DNA of 64,000 nt from Ruminococcus sp. (GTDB lineage Bacteria > Bacillota > Clostridia > Oscillospirales > Ruminococcaceae): contig JAFVFL010000046.1 in assembly GCA_017475555.1 (NCBI GenBank), positions 1 to 64,000 of the forward strand. Direction: 5' to 3'. The notes below the pieces were generated by a model. It made no database searches. It was not told where the DNA came from and saw only the letters and a program-made list of their open reading frames with translations. Made by a program: the position numbers and the translations under genes. This document shows positions 45,949 through 55,954 of the stretch, piece by piece; within the stretch, counting starts at the first letter, position 1, and every line of letters begins with the position of its first letter.

Positions 45949-46983
45949 ATGAACAGGCTTAACTCTATCATGAGAGCATTGCCTATCTTATTTCTTGTAC
46001 TGACCGGACTGATATTGTCCTTTTTGTCTGTCAGCTCTGTCAGACAGCCGGATATGCCGCTGAAACCGGTGAATGCTGCCGAGAGATATCCTGAGGCGGC
46101 TAAGCTGCCGGCAGCACCCGTCACTATACTGATGACTACAGCTGCCTCAACAACAACTGCCACGACCACCTCTGCAAGCACTACGGTAAGCACCGCAAGT
46201 ACGCAGTCCGCCTCAGAGACCTCCTCAACTTCTGAGGATACTACAACGGCACAGACCACCTCATCATCTGCCATGACTGAAACGACAACGACGGAGAATA
46301 CCTCTTTACAAGAAGACCAGCCGGCAGAGACAGAAGCTGCGGCAAGCGATATTTATGACTTTATTTCAACCGGCAGCTCACCGAATGCAGAGCTTTATCA
46401 GAGCCGTCTTGCTGTTCTCGGAGATTCTATCGCCTATGGTTACTGTGCGTATGGATATATCCCCGATGAGCACAATATTGCTGCTGAATCAGCGGGATTG
46501 TGGAATCTTTACAGCTTCTCGTTCGACAAGGGCGGCGGTGAAATGGACCCGGTAAGCACTGCCGGATATCTTAGCCCACAGCTGCTTCTTGTTTCTATTG
46601 GCATGAATGACGTCATAGCCTGCGACCCGTATGGCTTCTATAATTCCTACTGCTCGCTTCTTGCGGAGCTTTCGGCTCGTCTGCCTGATACTGTTATCGT
46701 GGCTTCGTCGATAACTCCTGTTTCAGACGGCTGCTATTATACTGGAAATGACAGTATCCGCAGCTACAACGAATCCATTTACAATGCCGTGAGCGATACC
46801 GGCTCCGACCGTATCCTGTATTTTGACGCTTACTCGGTTCTTGCGGATCCTGACACCCTTTCGCTGAACAGCTGGTATGGCGGCGGAGACGGGCTGCACC
46901 TCAGTTCATCTGCATATAGTGCAATGCTGAGTACACTGTTCAATTTGCTTGACTATTACAGCATTGCAGATATATTATATTAA
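45949..46983 (+). CDS. Surface SGNH/GDSL hydrolase with Thr/Ser-rich linker
   Basis: A 344-residue protein with an N-terminal hydrophobic anchor or signal (about 8-30), a Thr/Ser-rich linker (about 63-120) and an SGNH hydrolase domain: Ser160 in VLGDSIAYG, Asn220 in IGMND, and Asp314/His317 in GDGLHLS. The family covers esterases and acetyl-esterases acting on polysaccharides, peptidoglycan or lipids; the substrate is unknown. The ATG at 45949 is used (AAAGGAG 8 nt upstream). Confidence 0.85.
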   Translation: MNRLNSIMRALPILFLVLTGLILSFLSVSSVRQPDMPLKPVNAAERYPEAAKLPAAPVTILMTTAASTTTATTTSASTTVSTASTQSASETSSTSEDTTTAQTTSSSAMTETTTTENTSLQEDQPAETEAAASDIYDFISTGSSPNAELYQSRLAVLGDSIAYGYCAYGYIPDEHNIAAESAGLWNLYSFSFDKGGGEMDPVSTAGYLSPQLLLVSIGMNDVIACDPYGFYNSYCSLLAELSARLPDTVIVASSITPVSDGCYYTGNDSIRSYNESIYNAVSDTGSDRILYFDAYSVLADPDTLSLNSWYGGGDGLHLSSSAYSAMLSTLFNLLDYYSIADILY

Positions 46984-46999
46984 TTCTGGAGGACATGAT

Positions 47000-47665
47000 A
47001 TGGAAAATGTAAAAATTACTGAGCTTTATGACCTCAGTCACACTATTGCTGCTGATTATCTCCGCCGTTTTACCTATCCGTGGGAGGCTCTCAAGGGCAT
47101 AAGCGATCTCATTATCTCTCTTGGTCAGACACTCGACCCGGCTGAGTATGACAATCCGCAGGAGAATGTGTGGATACATAAGACCGCAAAGGTGTTCCCC
47201 TCGGCTTATATCGGTGCTCCGTGCATAATCGGGGCAGAGACTGAGGTGCGTCACTGTGCGTTCATAAGGGGAAGTGCCCTCGTTGGCAGCGGCTGTGTTG
47301 TGGGCAATTCTGTTGAGCTGAAAAATGTTATTATTTTCGACAATGTGCAGACTCCGCATTATAATTATGTCGGCGACAGCATACTCGGCTACAGATCTCA
47401 TATGGGTGCAGGCTCGATAACCTCAAATGTCAAGTCCGACAAGACTAATGTTGTTATAAGATCCGGTAACGAGACAATTGAGACGGGAATCAAGAAGATC
47501 GGTGCAATGCTCGGCGATTATGTTGAGGTAGGCTGCAACAGCGTCCTAAATCCGGGTACTATCATCGGCAGCAACTCCAATATTTACCCGACAAGCTGTG
47601 TAAGAGGTGTTGTTCCGGCTGGAAGTATCTGGAAAAATGACGGAACTGTAGTCAGAAAGGTCTGA
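47000..47665 (+). CDS. Hexapeptide-repeat (left-handed beta-helix) acyltransferase-like protein
   Basis: A 221-residue protein with an N-terminal helical part (1-60) and a left-handed beta-helix of hexapeptide repeats (about 62-210, e.g. [21 protein letters not shown]). It resembles the C-terminal half of GlmU-type UDP-GlcNAc pyrophosphorylases, without the nucleotidyltransferase half. A sugar or amino acid acyltransferase is likely; the substrate is unknown. Start at 47000 because of CTGGAGGA upstream. It is 4 bp from trmB. Confidence 0.8.
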   Translation: MENVKITELYDLSHTIAADYLRRFTYPWEALKGISDLIISLGQTLDPAEYDNPQENVWIHKTAKVFPSAYIGAPCIIGAETEVRHCAFIRGSALVGSGCVVGNSVELKNVIIFDNVQTPHYNYVGDSILGYRSHMGAGSITSNVKSDKTNVVIRSGNETIETGIKKIGAMLGDYVEVGCNSVLNPGTIIGSNSNIYPTSCVRGVVPAGSIWKNDGTVVRKV

Positions 47666-47669
47666 GCAT

Positions 47670-48335
47670 ATGCGGATACGTCATAAGCCGTGGGCAAAGC
47701 CGGAGCTTGAAGCGTGTGATTTCTATGTTGCTGATCCTATCGGTCAGAAGGGGCATTGGACTGAGATATTCCCCGAACCGGACAAACCGCTCTATCTTGA
47801 GCTTGGCTGCGGAAAGGGAGGCTTCATATCCCAGGCTGCACCGGCTCATCCTGATGTAAACTTTATCGCAATGGACATCAAGAACGAAATGCTCGTCCTT
47901 GCGAAGAGAAAGCTTGAGGCTGCATATGGAGGCAGCACTCCTGAGAATTGCCGGATATCCATACAGAATATCGAGCGTATGGAGCTTGCGTGGGACGAAA
48001 ACGACCGTGCAGACAGGATCTATATCAATTTCTGCAATCCATGGCCTAAGAAAAGGCATAAAAAACGCCGCCTTACTCATACAAGGCAGCTGCTGAGCTA
48101 TAAAAAATTTCTCCGGGGTGAGCTGTGGTTCAAGACAGATGATGACGAGCTTTTTGAGGAATCGCTTGAATATTTTGCGGAGGCGGGCTACAGGATAAAG
48201 TATATCACCCGTGACCTGCACAGCTCCGAGGAGGCTGATGGGATAGAGAATTTCCGGACGGAGCATGAGAAGATGTTCACGGATATGGGCTTGAAGATAA
48301 AATTCCTTATCGCTGAGCCGGTGAAGGAGGACTGA
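47670..48335 (+). CDS. trmB: tRNA (guanine-N7)-methyltransferase
   Basis: A 221-residue SAM-dependent enzyme that methylates G46 of tRNA. SAM-binding [10 protein letters not shown] near residue 43-52, the family's [16 protein letters not shown] segment near 116-131, and TRDLH later. Its ribosome site is modest; translation may be coupled to the preceding gene. Confidence 0.94.
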   Translation: MRIRHKPWAKPELEACDFYVADPIGQKGHWTEIFPEPDKPLYLELGCGKGGFISQAAPAHPDVNFIAMDIKNEMLVLAKRKLEAAYGGSTPENCRISIQNIERMELAWDENDRADRIYINFCNPWPKKRHKKRRLTHTRQLLSYKKFLRGELWFKTDDDELFEESLEYFAEAGYRIKYITRDLHSSEEADGIENFRTEHEKMFTDMGLKIKFLIAEPVKED

Positions 48336-48336
48336 A

Positions 48337-48549
48337 ATGGAGTATCAGAAAAATTTCGGAGATAAGCTGACAGTCGGCTTCGGAAATGCAAAGACTGCCG
48401 GAGCAGGAGATCTGTCAGGTATGGAGCCTGTACCGAAGTCAATGAAGTACAAGCATGACCGCAGGGCTATACTGAAGTCCGCAGTCAAGGCTGCGGCTGT
48501 CGGCGGCGTACTCTTTCTCAATCATAAGATAAAAAAGAAGTATAAGTAG
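48337..48549 (+). CDS. Small basic protein of unknown function
   Basis: A 70-residue protein with a Lys-rich C-terminus (NHKIKKKYK) and a short moderately hydrophobic stretch (about 50-60, AAAVGGVLFLN). It follows trmB with 1 bp between and has an AAGGAGG site inside trmB, so it is part of that operon. I do not recognise it. Confidence 0.65.
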   Translation: MEYQKNFGDKLTVGFGNAKTAGAGDLSGMEPVPKSMKYKHDRRAILKSAVKAAAVGGVLFLNHKIKKKYK

Positions 48550-48551
48550 CG

Positions 48552-48590
48552 AAAAATCGGCTGTATCAGAGGATACAGCCGATAGCTTTT
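48552..48590. terminator. Bidirectional terminator between trmB operon and rpoD
   Basis: ATCGGCTGTATC / GATACAGCCGAT, 12-bp stem with 4-nt loop, A run on the left and T-rich tail on the right. Confidence 0.8.
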
Positions 48591-48600
48591 ATGGTCAGTA

Positions 48601-49683
48601 TCAGTCAAGGAAATCCTTGACCTTCTTGCTTCTGCTGGGGTGGCGGAGCTTTCTGAGTGCCTTTGCCTCTAGCTGGCGGATACGCTCACGGGTAACATCG
48701 AACTGCATACCCACCTCCTCAAGAGTGCGGGACTTTCCGTCCTCAAGTCCAAATCTGAGCTTGAGTACCTTCGCCTCCCTGTCAGTGAGTGTTGAGAGCA
48801 CCTCATTGAGCTGCTCCTTCAGAAGCGTATGTGAAGCAGCCTCTGCCGGTGCAGGTGCGTCATCGTCCGGTATGAAGTCGCCGAGGTGGCTGTCCTCCTC
48901 CTCTCCTATAGGAGTCTCCAGAGATACAGGGTCCTGTGCAACACGCATTATCTCACGAACCTTCTCAATAGGCATATTGAGCTTCTCAGCGATCTCCTCC
49001 GGACTTGGATCGTGTCCGTTCTCATGGAGCAGCTGGCTCGATACCTTCTTCACCTTTGTGATAGTCTCCACCATATGTACAGGTATCCTTATAGTCCTTG
49101 CCTGATCTGCTATAGCACGTGTGATCGCCTGGCGTATCCACCACGTAGCGTAGGTCGAGAACTTGAAACCCTTGGTGTAGTCGAACTTCTCAACAGCCTT
49201 TATCAGACCGAGATTGCCCTCCTGGATAAGATCAAGAAACTGCATTCCCCTGCCGACATACTTCTTTGCGATACTTACAACAAGCCTGAGATTTGCCTCA
49301 GAAAGACGCTGCTTTGCACGCTTGTCGCCTGCCGCCATCTTCTGTGCGAGTATTACCTCCTCCTCGGTCGAAAGAAGCGGTACTCTGCCTATCTCCTTGA
49401 GGTATATCTTTACGGGATCATCTATAGCGATACCCTCAGTAGAGAGTGCCATCTCCAGATCATCGGTTATCTCCGGATCGTCTCCTGCCTTTATGTCAGT
49501 ATCAATATTCATGTCCTCAACTATCTCGATGTTGTTCGCCTCGCAGCTGTCATAGAACCCGTTGAGCTGATCTGCGTCGAAATCAAGCTCGTCAAGAGCA
49601 TCAGTGATCTCCTTGGTAGTGAGCTTTCCGACAGACTTTCCGCGCTCAAGGAGTGCGTCGATAGTGTTCTTCTTTGAATCCAT
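48601..49683 (-). CDS. rpoD: RNA polymerase primary sigma factor
   Basis: A 360-residue sigma-70 (SigA). Region 1.1 (about 1-60), regions 2 to 4 with [35 protein letters not shown], and the region 4 helix-turn-helix [20 protein letters not shown]. It directs transcription from the TTGACA/TATAAT promoters seen all over this window. An ideal AAAGGAGG precedes the start. It lies 60 bp after dnaG in the same direction, the standard macromolecular-synthesis operon. Confidence 0.97.
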   Translation of the reverse strand: MDSKKNTIDALLERGKSVGKLTTKEITDALDELDFDADQLNGFYDSCEANNIEIVEDMNIDTDIKAGDDPEITDDLEMALSTEGIAIDDPVKIYLKEIGRVPLLSTEEEVILAQKMAAGDKRAKQRLSEANLRLVVSIAKKYVGRGMQFLDLIQEGNLGLIKAVEKFDYTKGFKFSTYATWWIRQAITRAIADQARTIRIPVHMVETITKVKKVSSQLLHENGHDPSPEEIAEKLNMPIEKVREIMRVAQDPVSLETPIGEEEDSHLGDFIPDDDAPAPAEAASHTLLKEQLNEVLSTLTDREAKVLKLRFGLEDGKSRTLEEVGMQFDVTRERIRQLEAKALRKLRHPSRSKKVKDFLD

Positions 49684-49743
49684 AATTGATCCTCCTTTAA
49701 AAGTCCCGTAAATTATACTTGTAGCTGCGTGTCAACTTGTGTT

Positions 49744-51498
49744 TTACTGCGGTTTTTTCTTTGAACTGAAAAGATTTTTCAGATCATCGAGCGATGCTGT
49801 GCCGTCATCACCGGGAACAGCACTGCTTTTCCTGAGCAGCTCAGCACAATCGGCAAAGCCCTCCGGAGAAAGGCCGATATCCCTGTTTTTGGCTATGATC
49901 CCGGCTATCTTAGCTATATCATCGTCTGAAAGCCCGTCGTTCTGCAGCTGTGAGAGTGAGAAATTCTCACTGCTTTCAAGCTTTTCAAGTATTGCTGTAT
50001 ATATACGCCTGTTAGCATCAGTCACGAATATCTCAGCCGGGGCTTGTCGGGCTATCTCAGTATGTTCACCCGGACGGCTGAGAAGATAGTAAATTATCAG
50101 CTCCTCAGCACGGGCTTCCCGTTTTTTCTGGTGGGAAGACATCTCAGAGACCGGTGCTCTGACGACCGCCTTGCTCTTTATGCTCCGCCACTCGTTATTT
50201 TTTTTGTTCCGCACTTCCCTGCTGATGATAGAATCTATATGGCTTTTGAGTATTTCCGGCTGTATATCGCACTTTTTACACGTCCGGGAAATATAGACCT
50301 CTCTTTCGAGCTTTGACTCGATACCGGCAAGTGCTTTTGAGGCACGCTTTAAATATTCGACCTTATCCGCCTCATCGTTGAGGTCGAGCCCAGCCTCACA
50401 CCTGTCGAGCAGGAAATTTATAGCATTCCCTGATTCGTCAAGCAGCAGCCGGAATCTGTCCGCTCCGAATTTCCTGATATATTCATCAGGGTCCTTTGCG
50501 TTTTCCATATGAAGTATCCTGGTCTGCAAGCCGACATCTGAGAAGTGGTTCAGAGCCTTCTGTGTAGCCTTCTGACCAGCTCCGTCGCTGTCGTATGCGA
50601 TAATGACTTCCTTGGCATAATGGCTTATCAGCCTTGCCTGATCGGGAGTTATCGCAGTTCCGAGAGTTGCCACAGCGTTGCTGAATCCAGCCTGATTTAC
50701 TGCAATAACATCCATATACCCCTCGCATAGTATCAGCCTTGTCGAATCAGAATCCTTTGCAAAATTCATCGAAAAGAGGTTAGCTCCTTTATCAAATACA
50801 GGAGTAGCCGCAGTATTGAGATATTTCGGCTTGCTGTCATCGAGGACTCTTCCGCCGAAGCCAATGACGTTTCCCCTCAGATCGACTATCGGGAACATCA
50901 CTCTTTTGCGGAACATATCGTATACACCGCCGTTCCTGCCTCTGCCTCCGAGCCACGCATCAACTATCTCTTCCTCGCTGTAGCCATTTGAGCGGAGCAT
51001 ATCTGTCAGTGTGTTCCACGAATCAGGAGCATATCCAAGCCCGTATTTCTTTATTGTCTGCGGCTGGAGCTTTCTTTCGGCAAAATACTTCAGTCCCGAT
51101 CTGTCGCTACCGTTTACGAGGTTCTTGTAGAAGAAATTCGCAGCCAGCCGGTTCATCTCGTAGATACGTGTCCGTCTGTGGGACAGCTGGTCTGAACGGC
51201 TGTCTGTTGAAGGCATTTCAAGTCCTGCCCTCTGTGCGAGTAGCTTTACAGCCTCCATGAAAGTAAGATTCTCTATCTGCTTTATGAATGTTATCACATC
51301 ACCGCCGGTACCGCAGCCAAAGCAGTAAAAGCTCTGGGTATCGGGATATATATAGCATGACGGAGTTTTTTCCGAATGAAACGGACATGAGCAGACATAA
51401 TTCCTGCCCGAACGCTTCAGTGAAACATAAGACCTTGCAATATCCTCCATAGGATTTGCTGTCCTCAGATCGTAGAGAAAATCGTCATTAAGTGCCAT
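49744..51498 (-). CDS. dnaG: DNA primase
   Basis: A 584-residue primase that makes RNA primers for replication. N-terminal zinc-binding CSCPFHSEKTPSC ... CFGCG (about 37-63), TOPRIM core (LILCEGYMDVIA near 255, then IAYDSDGAGQ), and C-terminal helicase-binding region. The ATG at 51498 is favoured over the GTG two codons earlier (GAGG spacing). rpoD follows. Confidence 0.95.
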   Translation of the reverse strand: MALNDDFLYDLRTANPMEDIARSYVSLKRSGRNYVCSCPFHSEKTPSCYIYPDTQSFYCFGCGTGGDVITFIKQIENLTFMEAVKLLAQRAGLEMPSTDSRSDQLSHRRTRIYEMNRLAANFFYKNLVNGSDRSGLKYFAERKLQPQTIKKYGLGYAPDSWNTLTDMLRSNGYSEEEIVDAWLGGRGRNGGVYDMFRKRVMFPIVDLRGNVIGFGGRVLDDSKPKYLNTAATPVFDKGANLFSMNFAKDSDSTRLILCEGYMDVIAVNQAGFSNAVATLGTAITPDQARLISHYAKEVIIAYDSDGAGQKATQKALNHFSDVGLQTRILHMENAKDPDEYIRKFGADRFRLLLDESGNAINFLLDRCEAGLDLNDEADKVEYLKRASKALAGIESKLEREVYISRTCKKCDIQPEILKSHIDSIISREVRNKKNNEWRSIKSKAVVRAPVSEMSSHQKKREARAEELIIYYLLSRPGEHTEIARQAPAEIFVTDANRRIYTAILEKLESSENFSLSQLQNDGLSDDDIAKIAGIIAKNRDIGLSPEGFADCAELLRKSSAVPGDDGTASLDDLKNLFSSKKKPQ

Positions 51499-51505
51499 AA
51501 GCACC

Positions 51506-52501
51506 TCACTTCCAGAACTTGGGTACGAACAGCTCTGTGTAAAGATCTACAGCAAAGCCGTCACTCATGCCGGAAATATAGTCACATACCGCCCTGTCCG
51601 CATCAGTTTCATCTGCTATGCGTCTGTAAAGCTCCGGCAGCCTTTCCGGTCTTTCTGTGAAGTATTCGTAGAGCTTTCGGACGAGCAGCTCCGCCTTTGC
51701 TTCTTCACGCTTTGCTTCCGGATTCGTGTACACCTTTCTGAACATGAATGCCTTCAGCTCATCATGTGATCTGCGTATATCCGGTGCAAAGTCGATATCA
51801 TAAGCACCATGCGAAATGACAGAGGCGACGAGAGTAGTTATCCTCTTTGTTTTGGTGTATCCGAGGACGTTGCAGCAGCTCACAGGAAGCTCCTCGGACC
51901 GGAGAACACCCGCTCTTATCGAATCCTCTATATCGTGGTTTATGTAGGCGATAGTATCAGCAAGCCTTACGACATTGCCCTCCTTAGTGGCAGCTACCAT
52001 ATTCGTGTGGCATTTTATGCCGTCACGGACAGCCAGTGTCAGATTAAGCCCTTTTCCGTCCTTTTCAAGCTCCTCCACAACACGGACGCTCTGCAAATAG
52101 TGCTTGAATCCGTGCGGGCATATCTCATTCAGTACAGCCTCGCCGCAGTGACCGAAGGGTGAATGTCCAAGGTCGTGACCTAAGGCGATAGCCTCTGTCA
52201 GATCCTCGTTGAGCTTCAGTCCACGTGCAATAGTCCGTGCGATCTGAGAGACCTCAAGGGTATGGGTCAGCCTTGTACGGTAGTGGTCTCCGACCGGAGA
52301 CAGGAATACCTGTGTCTTCCTTTTCAGGCGGCGGAATGAATTACAGTGGAGTATGCGGTCACGGTCACGCTGAAAATCGGTTCTGTAGGGACACTTGTCC
52401 TCATAGTATTCACGCTTTGTTAATTCCTCATTTCTGCTCGTGCAGGCATACTGGCTGAGCACAGCCAGCTCAGTAGTCTCGATCTGCTCACGCACAGTCA
52501 T
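51506..52501 (-). CDS. dGTP triphosphohydrolase-like HD protein
   Basis: A 331-residue HD-domain protein of the dGTPase group, which splits dNTPs to nucleoside and triphosphate. HD-domain residues: the H in RLTHTLEVSQ (near 81), the HD pair in IALGHDLGHSPFGH (near 105) and the later D of DTIAYINHD. It lies 7 bp upstream of dnaG, the usual place for this family in Firmicutes. Confidence 0.88.
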   Translation of the reverse strand: MTVREQIETTELAVLSQYACTSRNEELTKREYYEDKCPYRTDFQRDRDRILHCNSFRRLKRKTQVFLSPVGDHYRTRLTHTLEVSQIARTIARGLKLNEDLTEAIALGHDLGHSPFGHCGEAVLNEICPHGFKHYLQSVRVVEELEKDGKGLNLTLAVRDGIKCHTNMVAATKEGNVVRLADTIAYINHDIEDSIRAGVLRSEELPVSCCNVLGYTKTKRITTLVASVISHGAYDIDFAPDIRRSHDELKAFMFRKVYTNPEAKREEAKAELLVRKLYEYFTERPERLPELYRRIADETDADRAVCDYISGMSDGFAVDLYTELFVPKFWK

Positions 52502-52520
52502 TACAGCTCACCCCTTTCAG

Positions 52521-53159
52521 CTAAATGTTACATGAGGAAAAATCCTCATATGATTCGCCGCAGTCCGTCAGTCTGACAGCCGCTGAACCGCCTGTGATCT
52601 CGGTCAGCTCCTTAGTGAGTGCAGGCAGCCTTTCTGACAGAACGTACAGCTCAAGCGTCACGGTGCTGCCGAAATCCTCACTGACAGTCACGACATTGAA
52701 TTTTGGCAGAAGATAGGTAATTTTTCCGTACATTCCGTAATCGGATTCTATCCGGACATGGCGGCACAGCCGCATATCCATTATCCTGGCTGCATCACAG
52801 GCGAGTGAGGCAGCATGGGAATATGCCCGTACAAGACCGCCGCCGCCGAGAAGAATGCCGCCGAAATAGCGGGTAACGACTATACAAACATCGGTCAGCT
52901 CACGCTTTTTCAGCACCTCGATGACCGGAACTCCGGCAGTCCCCTGCGGCTCTCCGTCGTCGGAATACCTGGAAATATTGTCCTGCCTGAGAATGTAAGC
53001 GTAGACATTATGCTTTGCCTTGCGGTTTTTTGAGCGGATAAGATCAATAAAGGCGAGAGCCTCATCGTTTGTAGCGGCAGGAGCTATATACCCGATGAAC
53101 TCCGATCTTTTTTCGGTAAACGAATCAGACGCCGGCGAAGCTACAGTTAAATAATTCAT
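52521..53159 (-). CDS. YigZ/IMPACT family protein
   Basis: A 212-residue protein of the YigZ family. The N-terminal UPF0029 domain shows SRYSDDGEPQGTAGVP near 63-78 and RYFGGILLGGGGLVRAYS near 97-114; a C-terminal DUF1949-like domain follows. The role is unsettled (a link to translation control is proposed for the eukaryotic member). No obvious Shine-Dalgarno is seen before the ATG, unlike its neighbours. Confidence 0.88.
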   Translation of the reverse strand: MNYLTVASPASDSFTEKRSEFIGYIAPAATNDEALAFIDLIRSKNRKAKHNVYAYILRQDNISRYSDDGEPQGTAGVPVIEVLKKRELTDVCIVVTRYFGGILLGGGGLVRAYSHAASLACDAARIMDMRLCRHVRIESDYGMYGKITYLLPKFNVVTVSEDFGSTVTLELYVLSERLPALTKELTEITGGSAAVRLTDCGESYEDFSSCNI

Positions 53160-53171
53160 ATGTATTTCAGA

Positions 53172-53197
53172 GGAAAAAAGCCGGTCATTGACCGGCT
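53172..53197 (-). terminator. Terminator of rpmE
   Basis: AGCCGGTCA / TGACCGGCT stem with a T run on the minus strand. Confidence 0.75.
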
Positions 53198-53203
53198 GCG
53201 ACT

Positions 53204-53407
53204 TTACTTGTCCATGTTGAAACGCTTCTTGAATCTGTCTACTCGTCCGCCTGTGTCAACAAGCTTCTGCTTTCCGGTATAGAACGGATGGCACTTTGAG
53301 CAGATCTCAACCTTGATATTCTCCTTTGTAGACATTGTCTCTATAACGTTGCCGCAGTGGCAGGTAATAGTTGTCTTTACAAAGTTAGGATGGATTCCCT
53401 CTTTCAC
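53204..53407 (-). CDS. rpmE: 50S ribosomal protein L31
   Basis: A 67-residue zinc-binding-type L31: CHCGN near residue 17 and [10 protein letters not shown] near 37-46 supply the four zinc ligands, and the end [14 protein letters not shown] is typical. The start is GTG at 53407 (giving MKEGIHPNF) with AAAGGAG 8 nt upstream; longer in-frame ATG starts do not match the family. The leader is about 120 nt from the promoter, long enough for self-regulation by L31. Confidence 0.93.
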   Translation of the reverse strand: MKEGIHPNFVKTTITCHCGNVIETMSTKENIKVEICSKCHPFYTGKQKLVDTGGRVDRFKKRFNMDK

Positions 53408-53534
53408 GATAGTCACTCCTTTCGGGCATTCAGCAGAAATTTCCGGAGAAATCTCACGCATTTTCAGGATATTAATGATAATCGTGTAGCCCATCAGTTC
53501 CCTTAGACAGTAGTACAGTTATACATTATGATTC

Positions 53535-53563
53535 ATTATATCATGTCGTTTCAGATTTGTCAA
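53535..53563 (-). promoter_or_regulatory. Predicted promoter of rpmE
   Basis: On the minus strand TTGACA (53563-53558) and TATAAT (53540-53535), both perfect, 17 bp apart. Confidence 0.85.
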
Positions 53564-53596
53564 TAGGCTTCTGATATATTTTTTATTTTAACTATA

Positions 53597-54958
53597 TCAA
53601 GTGCCCTGACGGCTCCTGCTGAGCTTTCTCATTATTACTATGAATACGATAAGCTCGCTCAGAAACGTTACACCCCACGATATCATATAGGACATATAAA
53701 GATTTTGCAGTGTATGATAAGCCGACAGACGGAAAATAGTGTATATCCACGTTATCCTGAAGCCGCATACTCCCACAACCGTTATCATCATCGGAAGTAC
53801 AGAACGCCCAAGCCCTCTGATCGCACCAGTGCACACGTCCATCAGTCCGCAAAGAAAGTACGGAAGAAGTATCCACCTCATTCTTATCAGCCCGTATTTC
53901 ACAGCCTCCGGCGAATCAGTGATGTATATCGACAAAAGCTTCCCGCCGTTCAGATAAACAATGCCGCCAAAAACTGTGCCGGTAAAGAAGACTACTCCGA
54001 GACAGATAAGCATTATCCGGCGTACCCTGTCAAGCTTTCCTGCACCATAGTTCTGTCCGGTGAAGTTCAGAGCGGTCTGACTTACGGAATTCATCGAGGT
54101 ATACACAAAGCCCTCGATATTTTGTGCTGCGGCGTTTCCGGACATTACTACCGCACCAAAGGAATTGACCGAGGACTGGATTATCACGTTGGAAAACGAG
54201 AACAAAGCACCCTGTATGCCTGCCGGTACACCTATCCGGAATATCCTCGCAAGCTGACGCTTATAAAGCTTCATTTTCCTCAATGATAAGCGGCAGGCAT
54301 CGTCACGACGGACAAGTGCCCGGAGAATGAGGACTGCTGAGAGCGTCTGAGAGATAGTCGTGGCAAGTGCGACACCGGCAACGTCCATGTTGAACAGTAT
54401 CACGAACACCAGATTCAGCAGTACATTCACTACACCCGAAATAGTTAGGTATACCAGCGGACTTCTTGTGTCACCGGCAGCCCTGATTATCGCCGCTCCG
54501 AAATTATATACCGCATTGGGTATCAATCCGCAAAAATACAGTCTCATGTAAACAGCTGACAGCTTTATTACATCATCAGGAGTACCCATGAGCCTCAGTA
54601 TCAGCCCGGCACCTGAAACTCCGGCAGCCGTGAGTACAGAGCCAACGATAAGTGCAGCCGGTATCGCTGTGTGGACTGTACAGTGAACGTCCTCCGGTCT
54701 GCCGCCTCCTATGCCGTGTGCCACGCACACGCCCGCACCGACTGACATACCGATAAACAGGTTTACCATGAGGTTTATCACAGGACCGCACGCACCCACC
54801 GCAGCAACCGATATACTTCCGCAGTAGCGTCCGACTACTACAAGATCAGCCGCATTAAAGAGAAGCTGTAGTATTCCGGTAAGGATTATCGGGATAGTAT
54901 ACAGGATTATTTTTCCAAGCAATGAACCCTCACAGAGGTCTGTCTTTATTCTGTGCAA
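53597..54958 (-). CDS. MATE-family efflux transporter
   Basis: A multi-pass membrane transporter of the MATE/NorM type (about 453 residues), exporting organic cations or drugs by a sodium or proton antiport. About 12 hydrophobic segments are visible, with the family's early LLFNAADLVVVGRYCG and later LGRSVLPMM. The start is uncertain: TTG 54958 matches the family start best (HRIKTDLCEGSLLGKI), while ATG at 54985 or 55042 would add an unusual N-terminus. A palindrome lies upstream at 55031-55046. Confidence 0.85.
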   Translation of the reverse strand: MHRIKTDLCEGSLLGKIILYTIPIILTGILQLLFNAADLVVVGRYCGSISVAAVGACGPVINLMVNLFIGMSVGAGVCVAHGIGGGRPEDVHCTVHTAIPAALIVGSVLTAAGVSGAGLILRLMGTPDDVIKLSAVYMRLYFCGLIPNAVYNFGAAIIRAAGDTRSPLVYLTISGVVNVLLNLVFVILFNMDVAGVALATTISQTLSAVLILRALVRRDDACRLSLRKMKLYKRQLARIFRIGVPAGIQGALFSFSNVIIQSSVNSFGAVVMSGNAAAQNIEGFVYTSMNSVSQTALNFTGQNYGAGKLDRVRRIMLICLGVVFFTGTVFGGIVYLNGGKLLSIYITDSPEAVKYGLIRMRWILLPYFLCGLMDVCTGAIRGLGRSVLPMMITVVGVCGFRITWIYTIFRLSAYHTLQNLYMSYMISWGVTFLSELIVFIVIMRKLSRSRQGT

Positions 54959-55030
54959 AATAACGCCCCGTTTCAGAATCAGCATAAACGACAAGATGTT
55001 ATAGCGTTTGCTGTTTGCCGAGCTGCATGA

Positions 55031-55046
55031 GCAAATGACCATTTGC
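55031..55046. repeat. Palindrome in the MATE gene leader
   Basis: GCAAATG-ac-CATTTGC, a perfect 7-bp dyad between the promoter and the MATE start; the spacing would suit a repressor operator. Confidence 0.4.
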
Positions 55047-55078
55047 GTATGTGTGCGGCAATTTAATCTTCTGATACT

Positions 55079-55107
55079 ATTATATAACTGTATTTCCGGG
55101 TTGTCAA
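55079..55107 (-). promoter_or_regulatory. Predicted promoter of the MATE gene
   Basis: On the minus strand TTGACA (55107-55102) and TATAAT (55084-55079), 17-bp spacing. Confidence 0.75.
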
Positions 55108-55174
55108 ATTATTGCGGCGGATTTTACCCTATGCACAAATTTTCGCTTGAAATTCCTACTGAAAAGGTCAATTT

Positions 55175-55954
55175 TTATCCAAGTGCGACGTCGAGGATCA
55201 TCATCAGGACGAATCCTCCTGCGAAGGATATAGTTCCGATATTCGAGTGCTCCCCTGCTGACATTTCCGGGATAAGCTCCTCCACGACAACATATATCAT
55301 CGCCCCGGCTGCAAAGCTGAGAAGTCCCGGCATAAGCGGAACAACAAGACCAGCTGCCGCTATTGTCAGTGCTGCTCCGAGAGGCTCTGCAGCACCGGAC
55401 AGAGTTCCAAGATAAAACGCTTTCCTACGGGTCAGTCCCTCGCTTCTCAGCGGCATGGATATAATTGCACCTTCCGGGAAATTCTGTATTGCAATGCCCA
55501 GAGAGAGTGCGATCGCTCCGGCTGCGGTTATATTGCTGCTGCCGTAAAGAAGCCCGGCAAGGACTGCACCTACCGCCATTCCCTCCGGGATATTATGCAG
55601 GGTAACAGCAAGTATCATCATGGTGTTTTTCGGCAGCTTAGCAGCAATTCCCTCAGCCTTGTCGCTGTGCATATGCAGATGAGGGATAAAGTTATCGAGC
55701 AGCAGCAGGAAGAAAATGCCGACAATAAAGCCGACAGCAGCCGGAAGAAACGACAGTCTTCCCATGTGCTCCGACTGTTCTATCGCAGGTATGAGCAGGC
55801 TCCAGATACTTGCAGCGACCATGACACCGGCAGCAAAACCGGTCAGAATACGTTGTAGGGTCATGTTCATCTCCTTTGTCATAAAAAAAACACAGGCTGA
55901 GCCGAGCATAGTTCCAAAAAACGGCACGCTCAGTCCGCAGATCATCTCTCTCAT
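55175..55954 (-). CDS. ZIP-family divalent metal transporter
   Basis: A 259-residue metal importer of the ZIP group (ZupT-like), taking up zinc or related divalent ions. Eight hydrophobic segments; the metal-site motifs are HNIPEGMAVG near 139 and QNFPEGAIIS near 175, plus the His-rich HLHMHSD loop near 95. The ATG at 55954 is chosen (AAAGGAGG upstream) although the frame stays open to 56134. A long structured leader precedes it. Confidence 0.9.
   Translation of the reverse strand: MREMICGLSVPFFGTMLGSACVFFMTKEMNMTLQRILTGFAAGVMVAASIWSLLIPAIEQSEHMGRLSFLPAAVGFIVGIFFLLLLDNFIPHLHMHSDKAEGIAAKLPKNTMMILAVTLHNIPEGMAVGAVLAGLLYGSSNITAAGAIALSLGIAIQNFPEGAIISMPLRSEGLTRRKAFYLGTLSGAAEPLGAALTIAAAGLVVPLMPGLLSFAAGAMIYVVVEELIPEMSAGEHSNIGTISFAGGFVLMMILDVALG

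Noticed and set aside
48886-49677. 263-residue plus-strand ORF opposite rpoD
   Set aside because: Antisense to the clear sigma factor gene.
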